Of a DNA stretch of 64,000 bases, positions 8,799-17,366 are shown in pieces. Source of the stretch: Rhizobiales bacterium Y(2018) (GTDB taxonomy: Bacteria; Pseudomonadota; Alphaproteobacteria; Rhizobiales; Aestuariivirgaceae); assembly GCA_005502925.1 (NCBI GenBank), contig SCPD01000001.1:496001-560000 (forward strand). The letters are read 5' to 3'. The notes under the pieces are model-generated. The model saw nothing but the letters and a program-made list of their open reading frames with translations. It did no database searches and was not told where the DNA came from. Made by a program: the position numbers and the translations under genes. Every line of letters begins with the position of its first letter. Positions within the stretch are counted from its first letter, which is position 1.

Positions 8799-9395
8799 AT
8801 GATCATCCGTCCACTGCTGCGCGTCTTAACCATCCTCATCCTGTGCACCGCCCCGGCCTGGGCCCAGGCCGACGACAAGACCGAAAGGCTCGGCGTGCCG
8901 GGTCCCATCTCCTTCGAGGGCCAGGACTATGGGCTCGTCTGGACCTCGCATCCGTCCGCCGACTACTACAAGCAGGAATATCTCCCGGCCGGACAGTCGG
9001 TCCAAAGCTACACCCACATGTTCATCGTGGAGGCGGTCACTTCGGGTATCGGACCCAAGGATGCCGCGGGCGCGCAGGTTGCGAGCCTCAACCAGCGCAA
9101 GGCCACCGATCCCCTCGTCTTCTATGATGCGATCGTCAATGAGGCGACGGGCGACGTCATCCTCGATTTCCTGATCAGCGCGGCGGGCCCGGACGGCAAG
9201 CTGATCGTCGAATGGAACGGCTACCGCTATGCGCCGCATAAGGGCGCCAAGCCGGGCGTCGTGCTTTATGCCATCAGCCGGCGCGCTTATGGCGACGACG
9301 CCAAGGCATTCGTCACCGCGCTGAAGGACTGGCGGACCAAAACGGTCAACGAGCTGGCGAGCTTCCCGGCGCCGGCAGTGACGCCACAGCCCTAA
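8799..9395 (+). CDS. secreted protein, unknown function
   Basis: A 198-residue protein with a clear signal peptide: MIIRPLLRVL, a hydrophobic core, then APAWAQA-DD. The mature domain has no cysteine or recognisable motif; it mixes strands and helices (for example YTHMFIVEAV and DVILDFLISA). I do not recognise the family. The ATG at 8799 follows GGAGG at 8790-8794. A longer in-frame opening from 8634 would bury the signal peptide and overlap the divergent VanW promoter. It overlaps the convergent MFS gene by four bases at the stop codons. Confidence 0.7.
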   Translation: MIIRPLLRVLTILILCTAPAWAQADDKTERLGVPGPISFEGQDYGLVWTSHPSADYYKQEYLPAGQSVQSYTHMFIVEAVTSGIGPKDAAGAQVASLNQRKATDPLVFYDAIVNEATGDVILDFLISAAGPDGKLIVEWNGYRYAPHKGAKPGVVLYAISRRAYGDDAKAFVTALKDWRTKTVNELASFPAPAVTPQP

Positions 9396-10606
9396 CTCGC
9401 GACTCTACGGCGGCGCTTCAGCATCATCCACAGGATCAGGCTGAGCGCCACCGCCACCGTCGGATAGACGGCGATGTTGACGCTCGCCCAGCCGAACCAG
9501 TCGAGCAGCTTGCCCGAGGTGAGCGAGGCGATCGCGACCGTGCCGAAAACGGCGAAGTCGTTGAGCCCTTGCACACGCTCGCGTTCGGCGGGGCGGTAGC
9601 ATTCGGTGAGCAGCGTAGTGCCGCCGATGAAGCCGAAATTCCAGCCGAGCCCGAGCAGGATGAGGTTCACGGCGAAATGGCCGAAGCTGATACCAAGCAG
9701 TCCGGCGGTTGCCGCTCCGGCGAGGAGCAGCAGCCCCGCGGCGCAGACCCGCTCGGCGCCGACGCGGGCGATGATCTGGCCGGTGAAGAAGCTCGGCACG
9801 AACATCGCCATCACGTGCCACTGGATGGCCCAGGCCGCCGTGGTCGTGGTGAAGCCGCAATCGATCATGGCGATGGGAGCGGCCGTCATCACCAGGTTCA
9901 TCATGCCGTAGCTCAGCGTGGCCGCGATCACCGCCACGATGAGGCGCGGCTGTTTCAGTATTTCGGCAAGCGGACGCGCCGCGCCCGCTGAAACGGTTTC
10001 CTCCTTGCGCGGAATATCGACAAAGGCGAGCACGCCGATCGCCAGCGTGCAGATCACCGCCATGGCGGCATAACAGCCGGCGAAGGTGACCGGCGCCAGG
10101 AGATCGGTGGTAAACATCACCAGCGACGTGCCGAGAAGGCCCGCGGCCACGCCGCCGGTCATCACCCAGGAGATCGCCTTGGGGCGGAAAGCCGGGCTCG
10201 CCATATCGGCGGCGGCGAACCGCGAATGCTGGGCGAAGGCCTGATAGACGCCCTGCAGCACCGTCGCCAGGATGAAGAGCTGAAAATTGCGGGTATAGAT
10301 GGCATAGACGCCGATCAGCGCGCCTATGGTTCCGGCGAAGGCGCCGAGCATGAAGCCCGGCCGCCGGCCGATGGCGCGCATCAGCATGGCGGCCGGGATC
10401 GTCGAAACCGCGGTGCCGATGACGAAAGCCGAGATCGGCAATGTGGCCCAGGCCTTGGAGGGCGCGATCTGCACGCCGATGAGGCCCGCGGTGGTGAACA
10501 TGATGACCGTGGCCGAGCCATAGAGCGCCTGGCCGATCGCCAGCACGATGGCGTTGCGCCTGGCGCGCAGATCATCGAACTGGGCGGTGATTTCGACGGT
10601 GCTCAT
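9392..10606 (-). CDS. MFS transporter
   Basis: A 404-residue inner-membrane protein with about 12 hydrophobic segments and the usual two-fold MFS layout, including GRRPGFM after the second segment (loop 2-3 motif) and a basic central loop near 190-205 (DIPRKEE). The substrate cannot be read from the sequence. Its start has AGAAGG five bases upstream. The stop overlaps that of the convergent secreted-protein gene. The CorA gene ends 36 bases upstream on the same strand, so they may share transcripts. Confidence 0.85.
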   Translation of the reverse strand: MSTVEITAQFDDLRARRNAIVLAIGQALYGSATVIMFTTAGLIGVQIAPSKAWATLPISAFVIGTAVSTIPAAMLMRAIGRRPGFMLGAFAGTIGALIGVYAIYTRNFQLFILATVLQGVYQAFAQHSRFAAADMASPAFRPKAISWVMTGGVAAGLLGTSLVMFTTDLLAPVTFAGCYAAMAVICTLAIGVLAFVDIPRKEETVSAGAARPLAEILKQPRLIVAVIAATLSYGMMNLVMTAAPIAMIDCGFTTTTAAWAIQWHVMAMFVPSFFTGQIIARVGAERVCAAGLLLLAGAATAGLLGISFGHFAVNLILLGLGWNFGFIGGTTLLTECYRPAERERVQGLNDFAVFGTVAIASLTSGKLLDWFGWASVNIAVYPTVAVALSLILWMMLKRRRRVAS

Positions 10607-10642
10607 GGCCTTCTGGGTCCCCCGGGCATGCTGGCCGACGCG

Positions 10643-11578
10643 TCAGCGCAACCAGCCCTTCTTCTTGATATACAGCAAGGGCAGAAGGGCTGCGAGCAGC
10701 GTCTGGATGATGGTCGCGGTGAAGCCATGCTTCCAGGTCAATTCAGGCATGACGGCGAAGTTCATGCCATAGAAGGTGGCGACCAGCGTCGGCGGCAGGA
10801 ACACCGCCGTGATGATAGTGAACACCTTGACGATCTGGTTCTGCTTGACGTTCAGCGAGGTCATCACCGACTGTTGCAGATAGCGCACTTTCTCATGCTC
10901 GAAGCTCGCATGCTGCTTGACGCCGTCCATATCGGACAGGAGCGTCTCGACCATGTTCTTGAGCTCGGCGTCGCTGCCGTTGATCTCCATGCGGAGATAA
11001 CGCGCGGCGCGGGCGAGCGAGAGCTGACATTCGAGACAGCGCGAGATGAGCTCCTCCTTCTCGTTGAGCTCGATCATTGTGTCGCTGATGTCGCTGACGC
11101 CGATCTCGCGGCCCGACGAATCGAGACCACTGGTGATCACCCCGATCCGGTCATTCATGGTTTCGAGTGCCTGGCTGATCATGTCGATCGTTTCCGCCGC
11201 GGCATCGTTCATCGCCTGCAACAGCGTGCGCATGATCGAATAGGACGACTGGACCAGCCCCGGATGACGCTTGAAGCGCGCCAATGCCTTGTCGAAGGGT
11301 GCAAAATGGCCCTTGGGCTCGAGCGTCACGACGACCTTGTCGCTGAAGGCGATGACGATCGTCTCGCGGCGGAAATCCTGCGCCTCCGGCATCATGTGGG
11401 TGATGTTGAGGCAGACCGAATCATGATCCTCGAAGACGCCCTCGGCGCTTGCCGGAAACTCGACCTTGTATTTCGCGGCGATGCGCGCGACCTCGGCCTT
11501 ATTCTCGGCATCGACGCGGATCCAGATATCCTCCAGCGTGGCGGCGGGTGACAGCGTGGTGATGATGTCGTTGTTCAT
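10643..11578 (-). CDS. corA: CorA family Mg2+/divalent-cation channel
   Basis: A 311-residue protein with the CorA plan: a long soluble N-terminal domain with helical stalk, then two C-terminal membrane segments joined by the signature YGMN (GMN at about 271-273) and a basic tail ending KKKGWLR. The loop after GMN reads FAVMPEL, the usual periplasmic Glu-containing form. It forms pentameric channels for Mg2+, sometimes Co2+ or Zn2+ (family knowledge). GGAGAC precedes the ATG by seven bases. A 67-residue membrane protein gene ends 15 bases upstream and is probably co-transcribed. Confidence 0.9.
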   Translation of the reverse strand: MNNDIITTLSPAATLEDIWIRVDAENKAEVARIAAKYKVEFPASAEGVFEDHDSVCLNITHMMPEAQDFRRETIVIAFSDKVVVTLEPKGHFAPFDKALARFKRHPGLVQSSYSIMRTLLQAMNDAAAETIDMISQALETMNDRIGVITSGLDSSGREIGVSDISDTMIELNEKEELISRCLECQLSLARAARYLRMEINGSDAELKNMVETLLSDMDGVKQHASFEHEKVRYLQQSVMTSLNVKQNQIVKVFTIITAVFLPPTLVATFYGMNFAVMPELTWKHGFTATIIQTLLAALLPLLYIKKKGWLR

Positions 11579-11593
11579 TGTTCTGTCTCCGGA

Positions 11594-11797
11594 TCACTGG
11601 GTTTGAGCGGGCTTGGCTGCGCCGGCGCGCAGGGTCTCATGCGCCGGCGAGGTCGAGGACGTCTCCGTCTCCTGGCCGGCCGGCTGCAAATAGTGGATCG
11701 CCAACATGACGATGCAGATGAGCGCGTAGAGGATCATCACGGCGTTGATCACTTCGCGCTCGAGATTCGACGCCTTCCTCTTCAAGGGCTTGGCCAT
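11594..11797 (-). CDS. 67-residue single-pass membrane protein upstream of corA
   Basis: Starts MAKPLKRKAS, a basic cytoplasmic end, followed by one hydrophobic segment (about residues 17-38, VINAVMILYALICIVMLAI) and a Thr/Ser/Gln-rich tail of about 28 residues. By the positive-inside rule the tail faces the periplasm. GGAGACC lies eight bases before the ATG and the stop is 15 bases before corA, so it is a plausible first gene of a two-gene unit. I know no family. It could be a small accessory or regulator of the channel; that is inference from position only. Confidence 0.6.
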   Translation of the reverse strand: MAKPLKRKASNLEREVINAVMILYALICIVMLAIHYLQPAGQETETSSTSPAHETLRAGAAKPAQTQ

Positions 11798-12165
11798 CGC
11801 TGGTCTCCATGGATTTCATAGATGAGTGCCCGCCATGCAGCGTGCATGACGGATGAACGCGATCGGGCCCGCAAAAGCGAGCGCGCTCCGCGCCAAATCA
11901 GAGTCTGATCGTGCTACTCATGAGCTTGCCTTTCCCGGTGTGCCGATGGCCCGGGAGGCAAGCGGACCGGGTATTAGCCCATCACCGCCGGCCCGGCCGA
12001 GACGCCGGATACCATTTGATTGTCTATAAGGACCGGTCCGCGAGACCGGCCGCATCTAGGGTGATTGTCCATTGTTCCTGTGCTTTGAATTGCTGCGGGG
12101 GCGCAAGCGCCGACGCAAGGCTGCTCCTGCGCCTCACGGCACAATGAGTCAAGATGAAAAGCTAG
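11798..12165. other. intergenic stretch upstream of the corA unit
   Basis: About 370 bases without a convincing gene. Two short frames, 11911-12147 plus and 11974-12180 minus, overlap each other, lack ribosome sites and have no protein-like pattern. A small palindrome CCGGTC-cgcga-GACCGG lies near 12032-12050. The promoter of the minus-strand corA unit must lie here, but I could not assign -35/-10 boxes. Confidence 0.5.
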
Positions 12166-12285
12166 AGCGCTTCCCGCCAAAGTTGCTCGACTTTGGCGAT
12201 AAGGAAGCGCTCCAGATTATATGTTGTCGAGCCCTTTTTTCGTTTTGATCGAATCGGAACGATTCGATCAAAACGGGAAGGGCTC
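12166..12285 (+). repeat. two-hairpin dispersed element, copy 1
   Basis: Hairpin A: outer arms AGCGCTTCC (12166-12174) and GGAAGCGCT (12203-12211) enclose an inner stem GCCAAAGT (12176-12183) / ACTTTGGC (12190-12197). One base separates the arms on the 5' side but five (GATAA) on the 3' side. After a 17-base spacer comes hairpin B: GAGCCCTT (12229-12236) / AAGGGCTC (12278-12285), with a perfect 15-bp inner stem at 12241-12255 / 12261-12275. It lies between the end of nusB and the corA unit. Copies 2 and 3 have the same plan. Confidence 0.85.
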
Positions 12286-12301
12286 TAAATGCTCGGGCCG
12301 A

Positions 12302-12769
12302 TCAGAACTCGTCCGGCCGACGCTGGCGGGCCAGCGTATTCAGCACGCCATTGAGCAGCTTCGGTTCCTGCTCATGGAAGAAGGCATGCGCGACATCGAG
12401 ATATTCGGTGATGGCGACGCGGGCCGGCACGTTCTCCATGAACATGACCTCGTAAGCGGCCGCCCGCAGGATGGCGCGCAAGGTGGCGTCGAGCCGCGCC
12501 AGCGGCCAGCCGGTATCGAGGAGGCGGTTGAGGACGGGATCGATGGTGAGCTGCTCACGCACGACACCATCGACGATCTCCTTGAGGAACGGGAAATCGG
12601 CCGGGCCGCACTGGCCCTCCTCGAACGCATCGCCCGTGGCACGGGCGGAGAACTGGGCGAGAACCTCACCGACATCGGTGCCGGCGAGATCCATCTGATA
12701 GAGAGCCTGAACGGCGCCCAGGCGCGCTGCGGAGCGCGCCACTGGCGGTTGGCGGCGGGGAGTCGTCAA
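12302..12769 (-). CDS. nusB: transcription antitermination factor NusB
   Basis: An all-helical RNA-binding protein that, with NusE (S10), binds boxA of rRNA leader transcripts. The 155 residues match the family: [20 protein letters not shown] near the N-terminus and the C-terminal NGVLNTLAR segment. It begins with TTG, whose last two bases overlap the ribH stop codon (TTGA), which suggests translational coupling. It is the last gene of the glyA-nrdR-GNAT-ribD-ribE-ribH-nusB series. The thiL gene that often follows nusB is absent; dispersed element copy 1 follows instead. Confidence 0.95.
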   Translation of the reverse strand: MTTPRRQPPVARSAARLGAVQALYQMDLAGTDVGEVLAQFSARATGDAFEEGQCGPADFPFLKEIVDGVVREQLTIDPVLNRLLDTGWPLARLDATLRAILRAAAYEVMFMENVPARVAITEYLDVAHAFFHEQEPKLLNGVLNTLARQRRPDEF

Positions 12770-13242
12770 GATTTACGCTGCCTCTTCTTGATGGACCGGG
12801 CGAAGCGGATCATGGCGAGCGCCGTATCGGCGGCCCCTCCTCCCTTGTCCATCTCGGTCACCCGGGCGCGTGCCCAGGCCTGAATTTCGTTCTCGCAGGT
12901 GAGGATGCCATTGCCAATGATGAGCCCTGTCATGGTCAGATCCATGATGCCGCGGGCCGATTCACCGGAGACAATTTCGTAATGCGTAGTCTCGCCGCGC
13001 AGCACGCAGCCCAAGGCCACGAAACCGTCGAAGCGCTTGGACTTGGCGGCGGCGGCGATGCCGCCCGGAATCTCGAGGGCGCCCGGCACGTCGACCCGCT
13101 CCCAGGTGGCGCCCGCTTTCTCGATGGCCGCGATGGCGCCCTTGGCGAGCTCATCGCAAATATCCGCGTAGAAGCGCGCCTCGATGATGAGGAGATGCGC
13201 CTTGGTCTTGACGGCCGCCGCCGTGATCTTGTCGCGTTTCAC
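12766..13242 (-). CDS. ribH: 6,7-dimethyl-8-ribityllumazine synthase
   Basis: Joins 5-amino-6-ribitylaminouracil and 3,4-dihydroxybutanone 4-phosphate to make lumazine, the next-to-last step to riboflavin. The 158 residues carry the family landmarks: ARFYADI near the N-terminus, the PGALEIP loop, and [15 protein letters not shown] containing the catalytic His. It starts with GTG overlapping the ribE stop (GTGA) and its own stop overlaps nusB, so it sits inside a coupled chain. Confidence 0.96.
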   Translation of the reverse strand: MKRDKITAAAVKTKAHLLIIEARFYADICDELAKGAIAAIEKAGATWERVDVPGALEIPGGIAAAAKSKRFDGFVALGCVLRGETTHYEIVSGESARGIMDLTMTGLIIGNGILTCENEIQAWARARVTEMDKGGGAADTALAMIRFARSIKKRQRKS

Positions 13243-13844
13243 AATCTCGTCTCCGAAAGACGGGCGACATAGCGCGCCAGCATGTCGATTTCAACATTGA
13301 CCCGATCGCCGGGTTTGGCTTTGCCCCAGGTGGTGACCGCCTGGGTATGGGGAATGATATTGACACCGAATTCGTTACCCTCGACCTCGTTGACGGTCAG
13401 GGAGGTGCCGTCGAGAGAGACCGAGCCCTTGGGGGCGATGAAGCGGGCGATCTCGGGCGAGACGCGGAAGCGGAAGCGCAGCGAATCCCCTTCCGGCACG
13501 ATCGAGACGATCTCGCCCACGTCATCGACATGGCCCGAGACGACATGCCCACCCAGTTCGTCGCCCATCTTGAGCGGCCGCTCCAGATTGATCCGCGCGC
13601 CGACCTGCCAGTTCCCCAGCGTCGTGCGGGCGAGCGTCTCGGCCGAGGCGTCGACCGCGAAGAAGCCCCGCCCGTCCTGCAGGCGGCCAGTCTCGACCGC
13701 GGTCAGGCAGCAGCCCGAACAGGCGATCGAGGCGCCGAGCGCGATCGTGTCGGGGTCATAGGCCGTGGCGATGGTGAGGCGCGTATCGCCGCGCTGCTCG
13801 ATGGCGATGACCTCGCCCATGTCGGTGACAATGCCGGTAAACAT
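13239..13844 (-). CDS. ribE: riboflavin synthase, alpha chain
   Basis: Dismutates two lumazines to riboflavin and the pyrimidine precursor. The 201 residues contain the two homologous lumazine-binding halves: [10 protein letters not shown] opens the first and [11 protein letters not shown] the second, with the cysteine-containing [11 protein letters not shown] of the active site. The ATG at 13844 lies 18 bases after ribD; the stop overlaps ribH by four bases. No frameshift or truncation. Confidence 0.96.
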   Translation of the reverse strand: MFTGIVTDMGEVIAIEQRGDTRLTIATAYDPDTIALGASIACSGCCLTAVETGRLQDGRGFFAVDASAETLARTTLGNWQVGARINLERPLKMGDELGGHVVSGHVDDVGEIVSIVPEGDSLRFRFRVSPEIARFIAPKGSVSLDGTSLTVNEVEGNEFGVNIIPHTQAVTTWGKAKPGDRVNVEIDMLARYVARLSETRL

Positions 13845-13862
13845 AAAACTCTCTAGGGATGA

Positions 13863-14933
13863 TCAGGCGCGTACATAGACGCTCAGACGGTCATCCCCAA
13901 GCCTTTCCTCCGGCCCCGCCTGGAACCCTGCCATGACTTGAGCGAAGGGCATTCCGGCAAAGCCGTCCACCCCCTGAGGCCCCAGGACCTTAGACGATCG
14001 GAAGAGCTGCAGCTCGTCGACCAGACCCGCCTCGACCAGCCCGCGAGCCAGCCTTGCGCCACCTTCCGCCAGCACCCGGTTGACGCCCCGCACAGCGAGC
14101 TTGGCCAGTCCGTCGGCCAGATCGACGCCACCCGCGGCGCCGGGCGCACAGGCGAGGATTTCGACGCCCTTAGGCGCCGGCGTACCCGCGAGCGACAGGA
14201 GCCACAGGGGCACTTTCCCGGCCGTCCTGACCAGATGCGACCCGGGCGGGATGGCGCCCCTGGAATCAGCCACCACCCGGATGGGCGAGCGGTCCTCGAG
14301 CCCCGGCAGGCGGCAAGTGAGCTCTGGATCATCGGCCAGCACCGTGCCGAGCCCGACCAGGATGACATCGGCCTCGGCGCGCAGAAGATGAGTGCGCGCC
14401 TTGACCTCAGGGCCGGTGATCGCGGTGCGCTTGCCAGCCGCTTCGGCGATCTTCCCGTCGGCGGAAAGCGCAAACTTCAGAAGCACATAGGGGCGCTTAT
14501 TCACAATCCGAGTCAGGAAGCCGGCGAGGTCCGAAAGGGCATCTTTGCGGCCAAGCCCCGTCTCCACCCTGATTCCGGCCTGCCGCAGAATGGCGAAGCC
14601 GCCGCCCGAAACACGCGGATCAGGGTCTCCGACCGCCACCACCACCCGGATGATGCCGGCCTTCACCAGAGCCTCGGCGCAAGGCTGAGTGCGGCCGTGA
14701 TGGGCGCAGGGCTCGAGCGTGACATAGGCGGTGGCGCCCTGTGCCGCCGCACCGGCCATCCGCAGCGCCTCGACCTCGGCATGGGGACGGCCGCCGGGCT
14801 GCGTCCAGCCCAGGCCGAGAATGATGCCGTCCTTGACGATGACGCAGCCGACTGGCGGATTCTCCGCTGTCGTTCCGAGAGCCCGATGACCGAGCCGGAC
14901 GGCGCGGGTCATGAAAGCGAGATCGGCGGTCAT
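13863..14933 (-). CDS. ribD: bifunctional diaminohydroxyphosphoribosylaminopyrimidine deaminase / reductase
   Basis: Catalyses the second and third steps of riboflavin synthesis. The first ~145 residues are the zinc deaminase: HAEVEAL, then TLEPCAHHGRTQPC, which supplies the zinc His and two Cys and the catalytic Glu. The remainder is the NADPH reductase, beginning VLLKFALSADGKIA. The 356-residue length is normal. The ATG overlaps the stop of the upstream acetyltransferase gene by four bases (ATGA). Confidence 0.95.
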   Translation of the reverse strand: MTADLAFMTRAVRLGHRALGTTAENPPVGCVIVKDGIILGLGWTQPGGRPHAEVEALRMAGAAAQGATAYVTLEPCAHHGRTQPCAEALVKAGIIRVVVAVGDPDPRVSGGGFAILRQAGIRVETGLGRKDALSDLAGFLTRIVNKRPYVLLKFALSADGKIAEAAGKRTAITGPEVKARTHLLRAEADVILVGLGTVLADDPELTCRLPGLEDRSPIRVVADSRGAIPPGSHLVRTAGKVPLWLLSLAGTPAPKGVEILACAPGAAGGVDLADGLAKLAVRGVNRVLAEGGARLARGLVEAGLVDELQLFRSSKVLGPQGVDGFAGMPFAQVMAGFQAGPEERLGDDRLSVYVRA

Positions 14934-15388
14934 GTGAGGATCTTGCGGAAATGGACGATCGTGCCGCCCTTGAAGGCCTCCTCGCGCTCGACCTCATAAC
15001 CTTGCGCGGCATAGAAGCCGAGATTGGCGGCAAAGAGCTTGTTCGTATAAAGCCGGATCATCTGATGGCCGCGGCGGCGCGTTTCTTCTTCCGCATGGGC
15101 GACGAGCTTGCGACCGATGCCGCCACCCTGCCCGTCAGGATCGACACACACATTCTCGATCAACAGGTCATCGGCGCGCGGAATCATCTCGACGAGGCCG
15201 ACCAGCCGGTCGTCCCGGTAAGCGAGGTCAATGACGTGACTGCGCACCGCATGATCGTAATCGGCGGTCATCGGCAAGGGTTCGCGGCCGATGACGGCGC
15301 ACCATTTCGCATAGGCCTTGCGGGTGAGCTCGCGCACCGTCCCCGCGTCGTCAGGGCCGGCGCGGCGGAACTCCAAGACGGCGGACAT
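14930..15388 (-). CDS. GNAT N-acetyltransferase inserted between nrdR and ribD
   Basis: A 152-residue single GNAT domain, starting MSAVLEFRRAGPDD. The acetyl-CoA motif is VDPDGQGGGIGRKLV (about residues 85-99, the Q/RxxGxG/A loop), followed by the C-terminal LYTNKLFAANLGFYAAQGYE segment typical of the family. The substrate is unknown. The ATG at 15388 is two bases after the nrdR stop, with GGGAC upstream, and its stop overlaps the ribD start. Longer upstream reading in this frame only shadows nrdR. Confidence 0.85.
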   Translation of the reverse strand: MSAVLEFRRAGPDDAGTVRELTRKAYAKWCAVIGREPLPMTADYDHAVRSHVIDLAYRDDRLVGLVEMIPRADDLLIENVCVDPDGQGGGIGRKLVAHAEEETRRRGHQMIRLYTNKLFAANLGFYAAQGYEVEREEAFKGGTIVHFRKILT

Positions 15389-15390
15389 GG

Positions 15391-15870
15391 TCAGTCCCGC
15401 TTCGGGCTCGGCTCGCCCTCTTCGCCGGTCAATTCGCCGAGCAGTTCCTCGAAATCCTTCGCTTCGCGGAAATTCTTGTAGACGGAGGCGAAGCGCACAT
15501 AGGCGACGTCGTCGAGGACCTTGAGCGCCTCCATGATGAGCTTGCCGACGGTCTCGGACTTGATGTCGCTTTCGCCCAGACTTTCGAGCCGGCGCACTAT
15601 TCCGGAGACCATACGCTCCACACGTTCGGGATCGACGGGGCGCTTGCGTAGCGCGATCTGCACCGAACGCATCAGCTTGTCGCGATCGAACGGCACGCGC
15701 CGGCCCGACCGCTTGACGACGGTGAGCTCGCGCAGCTGCACGCGCTCGAAGGTGGTGAAGCGGCCGCCGCAATCAGGACAATAGCGGCGGCGGCGAATGG
15801 CGGTCCCGTCCTCGCTCGGACGGCTATCCTTCACCTGCGTTTCTTCATTATTGCAAAAAGGACAGCGCAT
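15391..15870 (-). CDS. nrdR: transcriptional repressor NrdR
   Basis: Zinc-ribbon plus ATP-cone repressor of ribonucleotide reductase genes; it senses ATP/dATP. Seen: C3, C6, C31 and C34 form the ribbon (MRCPFC and YCPDCGGRF), followed by the ATP-cone from about residue 50 ([16 protein letters not shown]). The 159 residues match the family. An acidic/basic C-terminal tail of about 12 residues follows the cone. It lies 13 bases after glyA and begins the coupled stretch leading to the rib genes. No NrdR box was found inside this cluster. Confidence 0.96.
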   Translation of the reverse strand: MRCPFCNNEETQVKDSRPSEDGTAIRRRRYCPDCGGRFTTFERVQLRELTVVKRSGRRVPFDRDKLMRSVQIALRKRPVDPERVERMVSGIVRRLESLGESDIKSETVGKLIMEALKVLDDVAYVRFASVYKNFREAKDFEELLGELTGEEGEPSPKRD

Positions 15871-15883
15871 GGAGCCTTAGGGG

Positions 15884-17278
15884 TCAGGGATAGATGGGGA
15901 AGCGGTTGGTCAATTGGCCGACTTTCTTGCGGACGGCCGTCTCGACCTTAGCATTGCCCTCTTCGCCGTTCTTCGCAAGCCCGTCGAGCACCTCGGTGAT
16001 GAGAGCGCCGATTTCCTTGAATTCCTTGACGCCGAAGCCGCGGGTGGTGCCGGCCGGGGTGCCGAGGCGGACGCCCGAGGTCACCATCGGCTTTTCGGGA
16101 TCGAAGGGAATGCCGTTCTTGTTGCAGGTGATCCAGGCACGCCCCAGGGCCGCTTCGGCGGCCTTGCCGGTTAGCCCCTTCTTGCGCAGGTCGACCAGCA
16201 TCAGATGGGTGTCGGTGCCGCCCGAAACGATATCGCAGCCGCCATCGATCATGCTGTTGCTCAGCACCTTGGCATTGGCGACGACCTGGGCCGCGTATTT
16301 CTTGAAGGACGGCTGCAGCGCCTCGCCGAAGGCCACCGCCTTGGCGGCGATGACATGCATCAAGGGGCCGCCCTGGAGGCCCGGGAAGACCGAGGAATTG
16401 ATCTTCTTGGCCATATCCTCGTCATTGGTGAGGACCATGCCGCCGCGCGGACCGCGCAGCGTCTTGTGCGTCGTGGTGGTCACCACATGGGCGTGATCGA
16501 GCGGATTGGGGTGGACGCCACCGGCAACGAGGCCGGCGATATGCGCCATGTCGACCATGAACACGGCGCCGACCTGGTCGGCGATCTTGCGGAAGCGGGC
16601 GAAATCGATGAAGCGCGGATAGGCGGAGCCGCCGGCGAGAATCAGCTTCGGCTTGTTCTGCTCGGCGAGCTCGGCAACGAAATCATAGTCGATACGCTGG
16701 TCATCCTGGCGCACCCGGTACGGCACGACGTTGAACCATTTGCCCGACTGGTTGACCGGCGCGCCATGGGTCAGATGCCCACCCGCTCTCAGGTCGAGGC
16801 CCATATAGGTGTCGCCCGGCCGCATGGTCGCGAAGAAGACGGCCTGGTTGGCCTGGGCGCCGGAATGCGGCTGCACATTGGCGAAGCCGCAATTGAACAG
16901 CTTCTTGGCGCGCTCGATGGCGAGAATCTCGACCTCATCGACATACTGGCAACCGCCATAGTAGCGCCGGCCCGGATAGCCTTCGGCATATTTGTTGGTG
17001 TTGACGGAGCCCTGCGCCTCGAGCACGGCGCGCGAGACGATGTTCTCGGACGCGATGAGCTCAATCTCATGCTGCTGGCGGCCGAGCTCGCGCTTGATCG
17101 AGGCGGCCACCGCCTTGTCGGCCTGGGCGAGTGAAGCCGTGAAGAAGCCATTGCCGGTGACTTTCGGCGTAGCGGCTTTCTTGGCGATTTTCTTCGCTGG
17201 CTTGGCGGCTTTTGCGGCCTTGCGGGGCTGAACCTTCTTCTTTGCCGGCTTGATCTTCTTAGCAACCTTACGGGCCAT
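15884..17278 (-). CDS. glyA: serine hydroxymethyltransferase with Lys-rich N-terminal extension
   Basis: PLP enzyme converting serine and tetrahydrofolate to glycine and methylene-THF. The core starts at about residue 44 and is complete: the PLP lysine is in [14 protein letters not shown], and ELIASENI and the GGxxY loop are normal. Oddly, residues 1-43 form an extension with 15 Lys and 2 Arg in the first 39 positions, alternating with Ala and Pro, like a histone-H1 tail. It is a real start: CAGGAGAGGATC precedes the ATG and no better internal start is seen. First gene of the rib series. Confidence 0.95.
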   Translation of the reverse strand: MARKVAKKIKPAKKKVQPRKAAKAAKPAKKIAKKAATPKVTGNGFFTASLAQADKAVAASIKRELGRQQHEIELIASENIVSRAVLEAQGSVNTNKYAEGYPGRRYYGGCQYVDEVEILAIERAKKLFNCGFANVQPHSGAQANQAVFFATMRPGDTYMGLDLRAGGHLTHGAPVNQSGKWFNVVPYRVRQDDQRIDYDFVAELAEQNKPKLILAGGSAYPRFIDFARFRKIADQVGAVFMVDMAHIAGLVAGGVHPNPLDHAHVVTTTTHKTLRGPRGGMVLTNDEDMAKKINSSVFPGLQGGPLMHVIAAKAVAFGEALQPSFKKYAAQVVANAKVLSNSMIDGGCDIVSGGTDTHLMLVDLRKKGLTGKAAEAALGRAWITCNKNGIPFDPEKPMVTSGVRLGTPAGTTRGFGVKEFKEIGALITEVLDGLAKNGEEGNAKVETAVRKKVGQLTNRFPIYP

Positions 17279-17366
17279 GATCCTCTCCTGTTCATCCGCG
17301 CAGAGGATGCGACATAAGCGGAATCACGCTCAGGGTCCAGAGTTAGACCGGCATGCGACAATCCGT

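Noticed and set aside
11911-12180. Small genes in the gap between corA unit and nusB
   Set aside because: Short overlapping frames on both strands, no ribosome site, no signal or domain pattern.
12166-12285. Interpreting the two-hairpin elements simply as Rho-independent terminators
   Set aside because: They lack T runs after the stems in either direction, two hairpins are always paired in the same order, and one copy lies between divergent genes where no terminator is needed.
13845-15883. FMN riboswitch in the rib operon
   Set aside because: The rib genes are packed with overlaps or gaps of at most 18 bases, leaving no room for the roughly 120-base aptamer, and none was seen before glyA.
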